Shown here: positions 22,310 through 30,785 of the stretch, piece after piece
How positions within the stretch are numbered: position 1 is the first letter of the stretch
Layout: every line of letters begins with the position of its first letter
The notes under the pieces: model-generated
The model's database searches: none
Seen by the model: only the letters and a program-made list of their open reading frames with translations
Told to the model about the DNA's origin: nothing
Position numbers and translations under genes: made by a program
Assembly: GCF_029533155.1 (NCBI RefSeq)
Contig: NZ_JAIZDB010000006.1
Coordinates: 62,001-126,000 of the forward strand
DNA: 64,000 bases
Reading direction: 5' to 3'
Source: Psychrobacillus antarcticus
Lineage (GTDB): Bacteria; Bacillota; Bacilli; Bacillales_A; Planococcaceae

Positions 22310-24313
22310 TTAAAGCCTATTATAAACTCGACTATAATCACGTGGCAAAATTGTTTTTTGGGTCAAATCTTCTGTTTTTTCATTGACCATTAAGGACTTT
22401 CTTTTTTGTTTCTTTTTCAGAATTTTTCTCGAATCTTTGGTAGCGATCCCTTCTGCTATCTTATTAAAACAATAAATTAATAACATAAATACTAAAATAG
22501 GAGGAATAATCATCCAATATTGCTTTGTCGTAAATACTTCTCTTGAAATAGAAATCATACCGGATAGCTCATATATTTCGGGAACTAAACGCCCAGGAGA
22601 GTCCGGATAACTTCTTGCACCCCCAACAAAAAGAGATAATATACCTAAATGAACAAACATTTGTAGAACTTGAACCACATGCTGCGTCCAGTACAATAAA
22701 AGCTTATTCCATAATTGAGGGTTCAAATGCTTGTTGATAATCCAAATTAGAGAGCCCCCCATCACCACCGAGCTTTGTACATATTCTTTTTTCAGTGCAT
22801 CATTCATTTCATTTCCAATGAGACTAGTTGTTACCGGTAATACAATAAGGGACATGATCATTATTTGAATAAACAATCTCTCCCCAAGAGTTGTTTCCCA
22901 AGCTCCTGTAGAAGTGGTCAAGATCTGTAAAAGTAAAATATACACTAACAATGTCAAAGGTAAAAAGTGCATACCATCAGCTATGGAGTTGATAATTTTT
23001 CTGCCTTTTCCGTTTAAAAAGAAAACATAAACAACCCCAAAGATATATCCAGCTACTACACGAATGGTGGCAATAATCAATGTCACGAGAATTGTATACT
23101 TAATACCAACCAGCAGTTGTTGGAATACAGAATAACCATATGGGTCCGTTCCGAATATCACGCTTGAAGATGGCGGGTGTGGAGCACTACTCAAAATTTT
23201 TCCTGCTCCATCATAGACAAAATTAATCTGTTCAATATGATCATCATAAAAAAAGAAATAGCCAAAGCTAATTGCTAACAAGGATAATAAAATGAACAGC
23301 GGAATATTAAAGATTAAATTATTAAAAGGATTAAGTTTTACCTTGAAACTATTTTTACTTTTCATTAGGAAGATAGATTTCCATTGTTCTTTATCAAATA
23401 AAGGCACATGCATTTTCTCAAAAAGAACACTTCGCTCTGTTTCTCCCTTATTTACCATTCTTTCTCCTATTTGATAAAAAATATAAAATGGCGTGAAAAT
23501 GGAAATTAATATAAAGGTTATGCCCTGTGGACTAAAATCATTGCGTAAATAGTAGAGAATCCCTTGAATACCAAAAAGATATTCAATGATTAACAAGGAA
23601 GACAATGTAAGCCAGACAATTGATTTTGATTGATGGAAGATACTTTTTAAGACATTCGACGTACAATGTCTAATCAAAATTTGCATTTTCGATAACCCTT
23701 TAGATTTTGCAAGATCTACATAAGGCTGCTCCATCTCTTCCGCGAACAGGACTACGAAAAGTTTAAAAAATAAGATAGTCGGCACGACAGCTAAGCAGAG
23801 AATAGGTGCTGCGTAAACCTTCTCCCCACCTAAACTATAAAAAGATAAAAAACGATAGCCAGTAATTAAATAAACTTGTACAACTGCAATTTGAAAAATA
23901 TATATGTATGTGATATCAGGAAGGGCCGTTAAAAGTTCAGAAACACGTGACATAAGCTTTTTAAAATTTCCTTTGCTACTTGCTGTCATTACAGCAAATA
24001 GAAAGGATGCGAATAGAGAAAATAATAAAGCAAGAACAAGTATTGTCATAGAATAAAGATATGGCCCATCAAAGTAACTACTTAGAGAAAATGGAATCGT
24101 TTCTATTGTTGTTAATGATTTGTTGAATGATTTGTAATTGAGATGCCATTCAGATGGGGTTATCAAAGCCGTACATACACTAATAAACTCTTTAAAAAAC
24201 AGTTTAAAATTGAAAAGACTTCCTTGAGTAAAGAGAATAGGTACACAACTTAATAAAATAATCCCAACGACACCCAGGATATACTTTTGTATGGACAAAC
24301 TTAAATTTTTCAT
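22310..24313 (-). CDS. Fused peptide/nickel-type ABC permease (OppB-OppC fusion)
   Basis: A 667-residue membrane protein combining two binding-protein-dependent permease domains. The first half has the OppB-like EAA loop EQPYVDLAKSKGLSKMQILI; the second has the OppC-like signature FGTDPYGYSVFQQLLVGIKY before its helices and a second coupling loop KKEYVQSSVVMGG. Normal Opp/Dpp/Nik systems encode these as two proteins that pair in the membrane; here they are covalently joined, about 12 helices in all, with a linker near residue 300. The C-terminal tail is basic (LKKKQKRKS). No solute-binding protein or ATPase gene lies next to it, so its partners must be elsewhere. Ligand unknown. The start has GGGGGG upstream. 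Confidence 0.82.
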   Translation of the reverse strand: MKNLSLSIQKYILGVVGIILLSCVPILFTQGSLFNFKLFFKEFISVCTALITPSEWHLNYKSFNKSLTTIETIPFSLSSYFDGPYLYSMTILVLALLFSLFASFLFAVMTASSKGNFKKLMSRVSELLTALPDITYIYIFQIAVVQVYLITGYRFLSFYSLGGEKVYAAPILCLAVVPTILFFKLFVVLFAEEMEQPYVDLAKSKGLSKMQILIRHCTSNVLKSIFHQSKSIVWLTLSSLLIIEYLFGIQGILYYLRNDFSPQGITFILISIFTPFYIFYQIGERMVNKGETERSVLFEKMHVPLFDKEQWKSIFLMKSKNSFKVKLNPFNNLIFNIPLFILLSLLAISFGYFFFYDDHIEQINFVYDGAGKILSSAPHPPSSSVIFGTDPYGYSVFQQLLVGIKYTILVTLIIATIRVVAGYIFGVVYVFFLNGKGRKIINSIADGMHFLPLTLLVYILLLQILTTSTGAWETTLGERLFIQIMIMSLIVLPVTTSLIGNEMNDALKKEYVQSSVVMGGSLIWIINKHLNPQLWNKLLLYWTQHVVQVLQMFVHLGILSLFVGGARSYPDSPGRLVPEIYELSGMISISREVFTTKQYWMIIPPILVFMLLIYCFNKIAEGIATKDSRKILKKKQKRKSLMVNEKTEDLTQKTILPRDYSRVYNRL

Positions 24314-24533
24314 AATTCCCCCCTTAATTCTTTGTATAAATTTCTCTGTTTATTTTTTTTACGTTAGATTTGGAGAGAAGTTTCATTTTAAATTGAATAT
24401 TGTGTATTTTAATTAATTTTGAAGTTAATAAAAAGAAGCAATATTAGTCATTCAGTTGTCAGTCCCCAGTTGTCAGTCCCCATATCTAGCTCCTGTCTGT
24501 CTTTAAATTTTCACTTTTTCGATTATCGATAAG
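24314..24533. other. AT-rich leader of the permease gene with a 14-bp tandem duplication
   Basis: No gene. AGTTGTCAGTCCCC occurs twice head to tail (24454-24467, 24468-24481), exact. The rest is AT-rich promoter-type DNA upstream of the permease gene. Confidence 0.6.
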
Positions 24534-24621
24534 TTCCTTCTTCAACTAGACTGCCGCTTTACTTCAATAAAAAAAAGGCTTTACTCCTTCTTGAAGTAAA
24601 GCACCCGTTACTTGAATAAGT
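24534..24621 (-). repeat. Terminator-bearing repeat, copy 7 (reference copy)
   Basis: Begins 10 bases behind the HAD gene stop. Minus strand: arm TATTCAAGTAACGGGTGC, inner stem GCTTTACT / AGTAAAGC (24602-24578) with a TCAAGAAGG loop, CTTTTTTTTATTG, second arm GCAGTCTAGTTGAAGAAGG. The stem and T8 tract form a good intrinsic terminator. Confidence 0.8.
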
Positions 24622-24630
24622 GTCACACAT

Positions 24631-25296
24631 TTATTTACACAAAATAAATTGATTAAATTGTTCTACTGTTTCAAAGTAATATTTAGATTCCAATTTCATT
24701 TGTTCCTTGATTTCAGGAATACTGTGAGACCATCCAGCAGCAGAAAAATCTACATTACAACTTCTAGCCATCTCCAATCCAGGCTTTAGGTCATCCAACA
24801 TGAGTGCTTCAGTTTCTCGAAGATTAAAGCGTTTTAAAATTTCCTTGATTGGATATGGATGTGGTTTTCTCTGATGTTCTGGAAGTTCCCATCCAAAGAT
24901 TGCGTCTGGCATAAATCCACAATGAATAGAATAATCTCTTTCAATTCGGTTCCTCTCAGAATGAGAAACAACCGTCACAATTCCACCTTGTTTTTTAAAT
25001 TCTTGAATAGTCTCTACAAACAGTTCATAGAAGTCTGGTACAGTTGATTCGGTATATTTTTTCCATACCACTTGCTGATGTCTTTGTTCTTCCTCTGTGA
25101 ATTTAATAATGTCTTTACATAAAGAAGAAAATCCTGGATTGAAACAGTTTCTAACAAAATCTTCAAAAGTAATGGATTTATCATGTGGTCGTAAGTCTGT
25201 AAGAGCCTCCACAAATGATGGATAGTGTATATCTGGTGTGCTTTTTACTGCTGTATCATCGTGGTCTAAGATTAAACATTTATATTTTAAAGCCAT
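24631..25296 (-). CDS. HAD-superfamily hydrolase
   Basis: A 221-residue haloacid-dehalogenase-type phosphatase. Motif I is LILDHDDTAV (nucleophile Asp and acid/base Asp, DxDxT), motif II is VTVVSHSERN, motif III contains KPHPYPIKEILKRF with the conserved Lys, and motif IV is ALMLDDLKPGLEMA with the metal-binding acidic pair. The helical cap between I and II is of the C1 type, as in small-metabolite phosphatases related to phosphoglycolate phosphatase. The substrate is not predictable. AGGAGGG precedes the ATG. A single-gene unit bounded by repeat copies 7 and 8. Confidence 0.85.
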   Translation of the reverse strand: MALKYKCLILDHDDTAVKSTPDIHYPSFVEALTDLRPHDKSITFEDFVRNCFNPGFSSLCKDIIKFTEEEQRHQQVVWKKYTESTVPDFYELFVETIQEFKKQGGIVTVVSHSERNRIERDYSIHCGFMPDAIFGWELPEHQRKPHPYPIKEILKRFNLRETEALMLDDLKPGLEMARSCNVDFSAAGWSHSIPEIKEQMKLESKYYFETVEQFNQFILCK

Positions 25297-25449
25297 AATA
25301 CCCTCCTATAAACTCATAGTAACCTAAACATTTTAACATAATATTATTTAGTAATTCTTTTTCTTAAGGCAGATAATTCTCTAGATATAAAATCACCCAT
25401 TCTCTATAACAGAGTCATTTAAATAATATCGCCATCAACTATTCTTAAT

Positions 25450-25513
25450 CCTTGTTAAACTAACCTGCGGCGTTAGTTCAATAAGAAAAAAGGCTTTACT
25501 CCTTCTTGAAGTA
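25450..25513 (-). repeat. Terminator-bearing repeat, copy 8, cut by an intron remnant
   Basis: The second arm and most of the inner hairpin are present (TACTTCAAGAAGGAGTAAAG, then CCTTTTTTCTTATTGAAC). The gene-proximal part is replaced exactly at 25514 by the 3' end of a group II intron. Confidence 0.7.
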
Positions 25514-25990
25514 GTCGAGTAGAGGGGAACCTCTCTACCTAACGGTAGATTGTGGCCCCCCTCACAGAACCGTGCTTGCGCAATTCACGCACACGGCTCC
25601 TCCAAATCATCATTCACACTGACTCTGCTATCCTCAATAGTTTAGTTTACATTTATTATCTCTACCACTGTGTGTAGTAAATGTGTCCCTAGTAAGGGTG
25701 ATCACTTGGTAGCAGCCTTTCCTCCATCGGCATTACCCAACTTCATTGGTACTACGCTGCTATCCGACTCCCTACAACGGCATTTGGTTTCCTTGCTTAT
25801 TATCGCTTGTACACCATACTCTCCTAGAAAAAAAAGAAAAGACCGGTAGAGTCTCCCGAGTTGCCGTATCATATCGATGTGTGACGTGCCAAGGTCTCTG
25901 ACTCCAGAAAGGTTTTATCCTTCTTGCCTTTAACGATGGATAAAATATAGCTTTCTGCCGTGCTTAAAGCATCAGCCCTCTCGATAGTAA
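25514..25990 (-). mobile_element. Group II intron remnant (3' part, no reverse transcriptase)
   Basis: On the minus strand a domain V hairpin is recognisable at 25599-25567: GAGCCGTGTGCG, a tetraloop-like TGAA, GCGCA, a 2-base bulge, CACGGTTC. It is followed by a domain VI-like stem with CCTCTACTCGAC as the 3' intron end at 25514. Upstream GGCAACTCGGGAGACTCTAC resembles the DIV-to-DV region of bacterial introns with maturases. No open frame for a reverse transcriptase remains in the ~480 bases and the 5' boundary is not identifiable, so the element is a dead fragment. Its end falls inside repeat copy 8. Confidence 0.7.
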
Positions 25991-26077
25991 CAATAACCAT
26001 TGTTACTTGGATGATTTAGTTGCTATTAGTTGTGTTAAAAGGGTATTTAATTCAGTGGAAATCGCTATATACCTATG
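25991..26077. other. Unassigned sequence upstream of the intron remnant
   Basis: Contains a short dyad, AGTAACAAT / ATTGTTACT, at 25986-26008. The missing arm of repeat copy 8 was not found here. Confidence 0.35.
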
Positions 26078-26116
26078 AAAAACGGACTGTTAATTGTATG
26101 TTAATTAACAGTCCGT
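26078..26116 (-). terminator. Terminator of the DsbA-like gene
   Basis: Perfect 14-bp stem ACGGACTGTTAATT / AATTAACAGTCCGT with a 7-base loop, then TTTTTCAT on the minus strand. Confidence 0.85.
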
Positions 26117-26195
26117 TTATGTGTTTAATTTGAGTTTTTTACCACTCAACTGAACGAGTTAGCTCAGAATGAGCTCCACGTTTCTTGATGATTTC

Positions 26196-26843
26196 TTAAG
26201 CTTGTAGTCCTTCTTCTTCCGCCACTTTTTGTAAAGCACCAACAAATGCATCCGTTGGTTGAGCTCCTGAAATAGCATACTTGTCGTTTATCACAAAGAA
26301 AGGTACACCTCGTACTCCGATTTGTCCAGCCTTAGCAATGTCCATACGCACATCCGCTAAATATTCTTTGGAGTTTAGGACACTCTCTGCTTCCTCTCTT
26401 GATAAATCAAGTGATTCGATCAAATCAAGCAGCACATCATTATTTCCAATTGCTTTTCCTTCGATAAAGTAGGCATGTAATAATAACTCATTAGCCTCTT
26501 TTGCTTTACCTTGTGCAGATGCCCATTTAACTAAACGATGTGCATCTAATGTGTTAGCTGGCTTCATTGCTTCAAAGTTGTACTCAAGACCAACTGTTTT
26601 TGCTTGTTCTACTACTCCAGCAGTCATCGTTTTAGCAGCTTCCACAGTAGAACCGTATTTTTCTGCAAGTATTTCATACATACTTTTATCTGATTGTTTT
26701 GGTGTATTCGGGTCTAATTCAAAGCTTTTAAATTCTACTTGAGCTTGTGAAGTAAAACCGGTTTGTTCTAAAGCTTCTTCTAATCTTCTTTTCCCAATAT
26801 AACAAAAAGGACATACAAAATCTGACCAAATTTCAATTTTCAT
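26196..26843 (-). CDS. DsbA-family (FrnE-like) oxidoreductase
   Basis: A 215-residue thioredoxin-fold protein of the FrnE/DsbA type. The active site is IWSDFVCPFCYIGKRRLEEA, a CPFC dithiol at about residues 11-14; the helical insert has NTLDAHRLVKWASAQGKA, and VRGVPFFVINDKYAISGAQP is the cis-Pro loop and last strand. There is no signal peptide, so it works in the cytoplasm as a disulfide oxidoreductase or glutathione-S-transferase-like isomerase. ATG 26843 is preferred to an ATG six bases closer to the AGGAGG site. Monocistronic with its own terminator. Confidence 0.88.
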   Translation of the reverse strand: MKIEIWSDFVCPFCYIGKRRLEEALEQTGFTSQAQVEFKSFELDPNTPKQSDKSMYEILAEKYGSTVEAAKTMTAGVVEQAKTVGLEYNFEAMKPANTLDAHRLVKWASAQGKAKEANELLLHAYFIEGKAIGNNDVLLDLIESLDLSREEAESVLNSKEYLADVRMDIAKAGQIGVRGVPFFVINDKYAISGAQPTDAFVGALQKVAEEEGLQA

Positions 26844-26986
26844 TTTCGTCATCACCTCCTCTACATTGTAATAGGAACAAATCTTGATTTCAAAATTATT
26901 GCCTTGCTTTAAGATGCTTTTTTCAAACTAATAAAAAGTTCAACGTACGAACACAATAATAGATAAGTAAAGTACTAGATATCATA

Positions 26987-27016
26987 CAAAAAAACGATGC
27001 AATATGCATCGTTTTT
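26987..27016 (-). terminator. Terminator of ppaC
   Basis: Stem AAAACGATGCA / TGCATCGTTTT with a minimal loop, T-runs on both sides. Confidence 0.8.
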
Positions 27017-27025
27017 CAAGATCTC

Positions 27026-27955
27026 TTATTCTGCTAATGCTTCTGTTAAGGCTGGTACTACTTGTTTTTTACGGGACACTACGCCTTTTAGAAGGGCAGT
27101 ATTGTTTTCAAACTTCACATTGAATGCTGCCTCAGCTTTTAACGCTAGTTTTCCTAAGGCTAGTACTACTGAGTCATTATTTAGAATATCTGTTACGACA
27201 AAGAAGAATAGATCCAATTCTTTTTCTTGGATTTCACGAGTGATTAGCTCTTCTAATTCCGCTTGACGATTCATCACATCGTTGACATCTACTGCGTTTA
27301 CTTGCGCAATGATTACTTTTGAATCACCCATACCAAACTCTTTTGCATCTAGCGTAAGTAGCTCTACTAAGCTCTTATCACTTAAATCTGCTCCTGCTTT
27401 TAACATGGCTAGTCCGTACTCTTCTACATTAACTCCAGCAATTTTCTCTAATTCTCTTGCAGCAGCTATGTCTTCCTCTGTGCAAGTAGGTGATTTGAAT
27501 AATAATGTGTCTGAAACGATTGCAGAAAGCATTAATCCTGCAATGTTTGCAGGTACTTCTACGTCTTTTTCTTTATAGATTTTATTGATAATCGTGGCCG
27601 TACAACCTACTGGCTCTGCACGGTAGTAAAGTGGATCTGCCGTTTCAAAGTTTGCAATACGGTGATGATCGATTACTTCTGTTACTTGAACCTCTTCGAT
27701 CCCTTCTGCGCTTTGTTGTTTTTCATTGTGATCAACTAAAATAACCTTTTTCGCTTCGGTGGATACGTTTATTATAAGTCTCGGTGCTTCAAAACCGAAT
27801 TTTTCTAAAGCAAATTTTGTTTCATTATTTACAACACCTAAACGAACTGCCTCTGCTTCCACACCAACCTGATTCTTTAAGTGTGCATAAACGATAGCTG
27901 ATGTAATTGTGTCTGTATCTGGGTTTTGATGCCCAAAAACGAGTACTTTTTCCAT
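27026..27955 (-). CDS. ppaC: Manganese-dependent inorganic pyrophosphatase
   Basis: A 309-residue family II pyrophosphatase, which hydrolyses PPi to two phosphates and so drives biosynthetic reactions; cytoplasmic. DHH-family motifs are all present: [14 protein letters not shown] (metal ligands), [23 protein letters not shown], and [15 protein letters not shown]. The C-terminal DHHA2 domain ends with [18 protein letters not shown], containing the substrate-binding SRKKQ. Its length is typical. AGGAGG precedes the ATG. Monocistronic, with a hairpin terminator 10 bases after the stop. Confidence 0.96.
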   Translation of the reverse strand: MEKVLVFGHQNPDTDTITSAIVYAHLKNQVGVEAEAVRLGVVNNETKFALEKFGFEAPRLIINVSTEAKKVILVDHNEKQQSAEGIEEVQVTEVIDHHRIANFETADPLYYRAEPVGCTATIINKIYKEKDVEVPANIAGLMLSAIVSDTLLFKSPTCTEEDIAAARELEKIAGVNVEEYGLAMLKAGADLSDKSLVELLTLDAKEFGMGDSKVIIAQVNAVDVNDVMNRQAELEELITREIQEKELDLFFFVVTDILNNDSVVLALGKLALKAEAAFNVKFENNTALLKGVVSRKKQVVPALTEALAE

Positions 27956-27993
27956 GAATAATCCTCCTAAAATCTATTTCCGATTATATTTTA

Positions 27994-28443
27994 TCATACA
28001 TCTTGATTGTCATTGAAAAGTATATCCGCTAGTTTATGCTTTTGATGTAGAAAATCTGCCAATGTATATTCATCTAGCACCTGTAGATAGGCATTCAGCG
28101 CTAAGCGTAGCGTCGCCCGTAATCCACATACCGGTGTAATAACGCAAGTATTCGTTTGACAATCAAAGCATTCGACAAGATGAAAGTCGTCTTCTGTATG
28201 TCGTACGACTTGTCCTATATTAATAGTTTCTGGCTCCATTGCTAAACGGATACCTCCACCTCTTCCTCTAACTGTATCTATATACCCGAGTTTCCCGAGT
28301 TCATGGGTAACTTTCATCAAATGGTTTTTTGATATTCCATATGCATCTGATATCGCTTGAATAGTAGAAAGTTTATCTTTTTCTTGTGCTCCAAGGTATA
28401 TTAACACGCGAAGTGAGAAATCTGTATACATAGTCATTCTCAT
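27994..28443 (-). CDS. nsrR: NO-sensing Rrf2-family repressor NsrR
   Basis: A 149-residue Rrf2 regulator closely resembling B. subtilis NsrR. The winged helix has YTDFSLRVLIYLGAQ and YGISKNHLMKVTHELGKLGY with RGRGGGIRLA as the wing. Three cysteines in ECFDCQTNTCVITPVCGL sit where NsrR holds its [4Fe-4S] cluster (one extra Cys follows the first). NO attacks the cluster and relieves repression of hmp, the divergent neighbour. ATG 28443 follows GGCGGTGG; an earlier in-frame start lacks a site. The shared intergenic region has an NsrR-box-like dyad at 28518. Confidence 0.9.
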   Translation of the reverse strand: MRMTMYTDFSLRVLIYLGAQEKDKLSTIQAISDAYGISKNHLMKVTHELGKLGYIDTVRGRGGGIRLAMEPETINIGQVVRHTEDDFHLVECFDCQTNTCVITPVCGLRATLRLALNAYLQVLDEYTLADFLHQKHKLADILFNDNQDV

Positions 28444-28517
28444 ATTGCCACCGCCATTCTTCCATTTCATTATAACGATATTGAAAAGATTATGGTATAA
28501 ATGTGTCTGATTTATTA

Positions 28518-28563
28518 AAGATGTATTTTATATATTGCTTTTAAAAATATAAGGGAGTATATT
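28518..28563 (+). promoter_or_regulatory. hmp promoter with overlapping NsrR-type operator
   Basis: TTGCTT (28535-28540), 17 bases, TATATT (28558-28563). AAGATGTATTTTATATATTG at 28518 onward overlaps the -35 box and resembles the AAGATGYATTT half of NsrR sites. A bound repressor would block polymerase. Confidence 0.6.
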
Positions 28564-28598
28564 GTGGTTGTAACCAAAAGAAAAGGGAGTGTGTATAA

Positions 28599-29786
28599 AT
28601 GTTATCTCAAAAAACAATTGATATCGTTAAATCTACAGCACCAGTTTTAGAAGTACACGGTGTAGCTATTACTACTGCTTTTTACAAAAATATGTTCGAA
28701 GCACATCCAGAACTATTAAATATATTCAATCATGCAAACCAAGCAAAAGGACGTCAACAAACTGCTTTAGCAAACACTGTGTATGCTGCTGCTGTTCATA
28801 TTGATAATCTTGCTGCAATTATTCCTGTTGTAAAACAAATTGGTCAAAAACATGTAAGTTTAGGTATCAAACCTGAACATTATCCTATCGTTGGGAAATA
28901 TTTACTTGAAGCAATTAAAGAAGTACTCGGTGATGCTGCAACGGATGATATTATTAATGCTTGGGCAGAGGCATACGGAGTAATCGCAGATGCATTTATT
29001 GGCATTGAGGAAGAAATGTATACTGCTACTGAGTCTAAACAAGGTGGTTGGAGATTCTTCAAGGACTTCGTTATAGCTGACAAAGTAAAAGAAAGCGATA
29101 ACATCACTTCTTTCTATCTGAAAGCTGCTGATGGTTCCGTATTGCCATCTTATGAGCCAGGTCAATTTATCACAGTTCGAGTAAGTATCCCTGGTGAAAA
29201 ATACATGATGATTAGACAATATAGCTTATCAAAAGCTGCGGACAATGAATCTTTCCGTATTTCTGTGAAAAAAGAGGATGAAGCGAACCCGGAAGGTAAA
29301 GTATCGGTTCACCTTCACAATAACGTGAAAGTTGGAGACAAAGTAGAGCTTACTGCACCAGCTGGAGATTTCATTTTAGATTCATCACAAACAACTCCTG
29401 TTACTTTCGTAAGTGGTGGAGTTGGTATCACGCCAATGATGAGTATGTTCGAAACAGTTGCAAAAAATAACCCAAGTCGCATTGTATCATTTATCTATAG
29501 TGCTCGTAATGAAAACTTACATCCATTCGACAAAGATATTCGCTCATTGATGGAAAACATGGTTGATGCAAAATATGTAACACTTTACTCTGAAATTGGC
29601 GATGGTTTTATTACGAAAGACGTTCTTAAAGAATATGCAATTGCAAACGGCGATGTTTATGTATGTGGACCAGTTGGATTTATGGAAGCTATGATCAACT
29701 ATTTGTTGGAGATAGGAATTCCAAACGAAAAAATTCACTATGAATTCTTTGGGCCAGCAATACAATTAGAATTGGCAAACGCTTAA
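28599..29786 (+). CDS. hmp: Flavohemoprotein, nitric oxide dioxygenase
   Basis: A 395-residue three-domain NO dioxygenase that converts NO plus O2 to nitrate using NAD(P)H. Residues 1-138 are the globin (AHPELLNIFNHANQAKGRQQ and HVSLGIKPEHYPIVGKYLLE, with proximal His about 85). Residues about 150-255 form the FAD domain (EPGQFITVRVSIPGE, MIRQYSLSKA with the RxYS motif), and 260-395 the NAD domain (TFVSGGVGITPMMSMF, VYVCGPVGFMEAMI, EFFGP). GGGAG stands before the ATG. Divergent from nsrR, with an NsrR-like box over its promoter, so it is induced by NO. Terminator at 29803. Confidence 0.96.
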   Translation: MLSQKTIDIVKSTAPVLEVHGVAITTAFYKNMFEAHPELLNIFNHANQAKGRQQTALANTVYAAAVHIDNLAAIIPVVKQIGQKHVSLGIKPEHYPIVGKYLLEAIKEVLGDAATDDIINAWAEAYGVIADAFIGIEEEMYTATESKQGGWRFFKDFVIADKVKESDNITSFYLKAADGSVLPSYEPGQFITVRVSIPGEKYMMIRQYSLSKAADNESFRISVKKEDEANPEGKVSVHLHNNVKVGDKVELTAPAGDFILDSSQTTPVTFVSGGVGITPMMSMFETVAKNNPSRIVSFIYSARNENLHPFDKDIRSLMENMVDAKYVTLYSEIGDGFITKDVLKEYAIANGDVYVCGPVGFMEAMINYLLEIGIPNEKIHYEFFGPAIQLELANA

Positions 29787-29802
29787 TAAATTTAATTAAT
29801 AA

Positions 29803-29835
29803 AAAGTGTTACTTCTATATGAAGTAACACTTTCT
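29803..29835 (+). terminator. Terminator of hmp
   Basis: Perfect 13-bp stem AAAGTGTTACTTC / GAAGTAACACTTT with a 5-base loop, then TCTC. Confidence 0.75.
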
Positions 29836-29950
29836 CAATTTAGGAATTATTTTACTTTTGAATAGATTTTAAGTTGTGTTTACTTATCAACAATAATGTT
29901 ATAATTAGGATATAATTCATAACATGAGAAGAAATGAGTGAAAATGTCTA

Positions 29951-30751
29951 ATGCCTAAAAATTCCGAGAGCAAATATATCCCGTTGGCTGATTTTTTTAA
30001 ACAATCGACTAACAAAGAAATTACATTAACATTCGTTGAAATCGAAGCAATTATTGGACATGTTCTTCCGAATGCAGCTTATTTAAGTAGTAGTTGGTGG
30101 AAAAAAACGAAACCACCTGCACTTCACTATTTTGCATGGACAGATTCGGGTTATTCCGTTAAAAGTGTGGATCTTGGAAAGGCAATTCATTTTCATAGTG
30201 TTTTACATGAGACCGATGAACGAAAACCTGATGATAATAACAATCAGGACATCCTTGTTATTCGTGAAGCGGATTTAGAGGATGCTCGTCCTTTTATAAA
30301 TTTACAAGAAACTATTTTTGCGGAAACCGATTTTATGTTATTCGGAAAATCTGATAGACAATTAACAGTTCAAAGTATCCGAAAAAGCATGAATACATGG
30401 AAAACTTCACCTAATTCTATTTTACTTTTAGCTATTGTGAACGGCCAATACGCAGGGTTTGTACAGTTTATAGGTGGCCCTGCTCCACGTGCTGTACATA
30501 GAGCATCTGTAGTTATCGGGGTTAAGCAAACCTTTTCTAATAAGGGAGTTGCTTCTTCTCTCATGCTGCAAGGCGAGAAATGGGCAAAGGGATCTGGAAT
30601 TTCTAAGCTAGAACTTACTGTTATTAAAGAAAATATCAATGCTCAAAAGCTCTATAAAAAGCTTGGGTTTGAATTAGAGGGCACACGAAAAAACGCATTA
30701 ATTATCCATGACCAATTCGTAGATGAATATTATATGGGGAAACAAATTTAA
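29951..30751 (+). CDS. GNAT acetyltransferase with N-terminal DUF7662-like domain
   Basis: A 266-residue fusion. The N-terminal ~85 residues carry KYIPLADFFKQSTNKEITLT, FVEIEAIIGHVLPNAAYLSS and SWWKKTKPPALHYFAW, the pattern of a small domain (DUF7662-like) usually found alone or with other short proteins. The C-terminal ~165 residues are a GNAT: ASVVIGVKQTFSNKGVASSL contains the acetyl-CoA loop, and KENINAQKLYKKLGFELEGT closes it, as in RimI/RimJ-like enzymes. Substrate unknown; the N-terminal domain may recruit a partner or nucleic acid, but this is a guess. The ATG lacks a strong ribosome site. It ends 35 bases before element B. Confidence 0.8.
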   Translation: MPKNSESKYIPLADFFKQSTNKEITLTFVEIEAIIGHVLPNAAYLSSSWWKKTKPPALHYFAWTDSGYSVKSVDLGKAIHFHSVLHETDERKPDDNNNQDILVIREADLEDARPFINLQETIFAETDFMLFGKSDRQLTVQSIRKSMNTWKTSPNSILLLAIVNGQYAGFVQFIGGPAPRAVHRASVVIGVKQTFSNKGVASSLMLQGEKWAKGSGISKLELTVIKENINAQKLYKKLGFELEGTRKNALIIHDQFVDEYYMGKQI

Positions 30752-30785
30752 GGAAAAGCATATACTTCATAATAAGAAAAACAAG

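Noticed and set aside
5191-25513. A true integron with attC sites
   Set aside because: The repeat ends do not carry clear RYYYAAC / GTTRRRY core sites and no tyrosine integrase is present in the window. Only the cassette-like layout is kept as a hypothesis.
25514-25990. Small RNA or riboswitch reading of the 25.5-26.0 kb hairpins
   Set aside because: Domain V and the 3' splice end of a group II intron explain the structure better.
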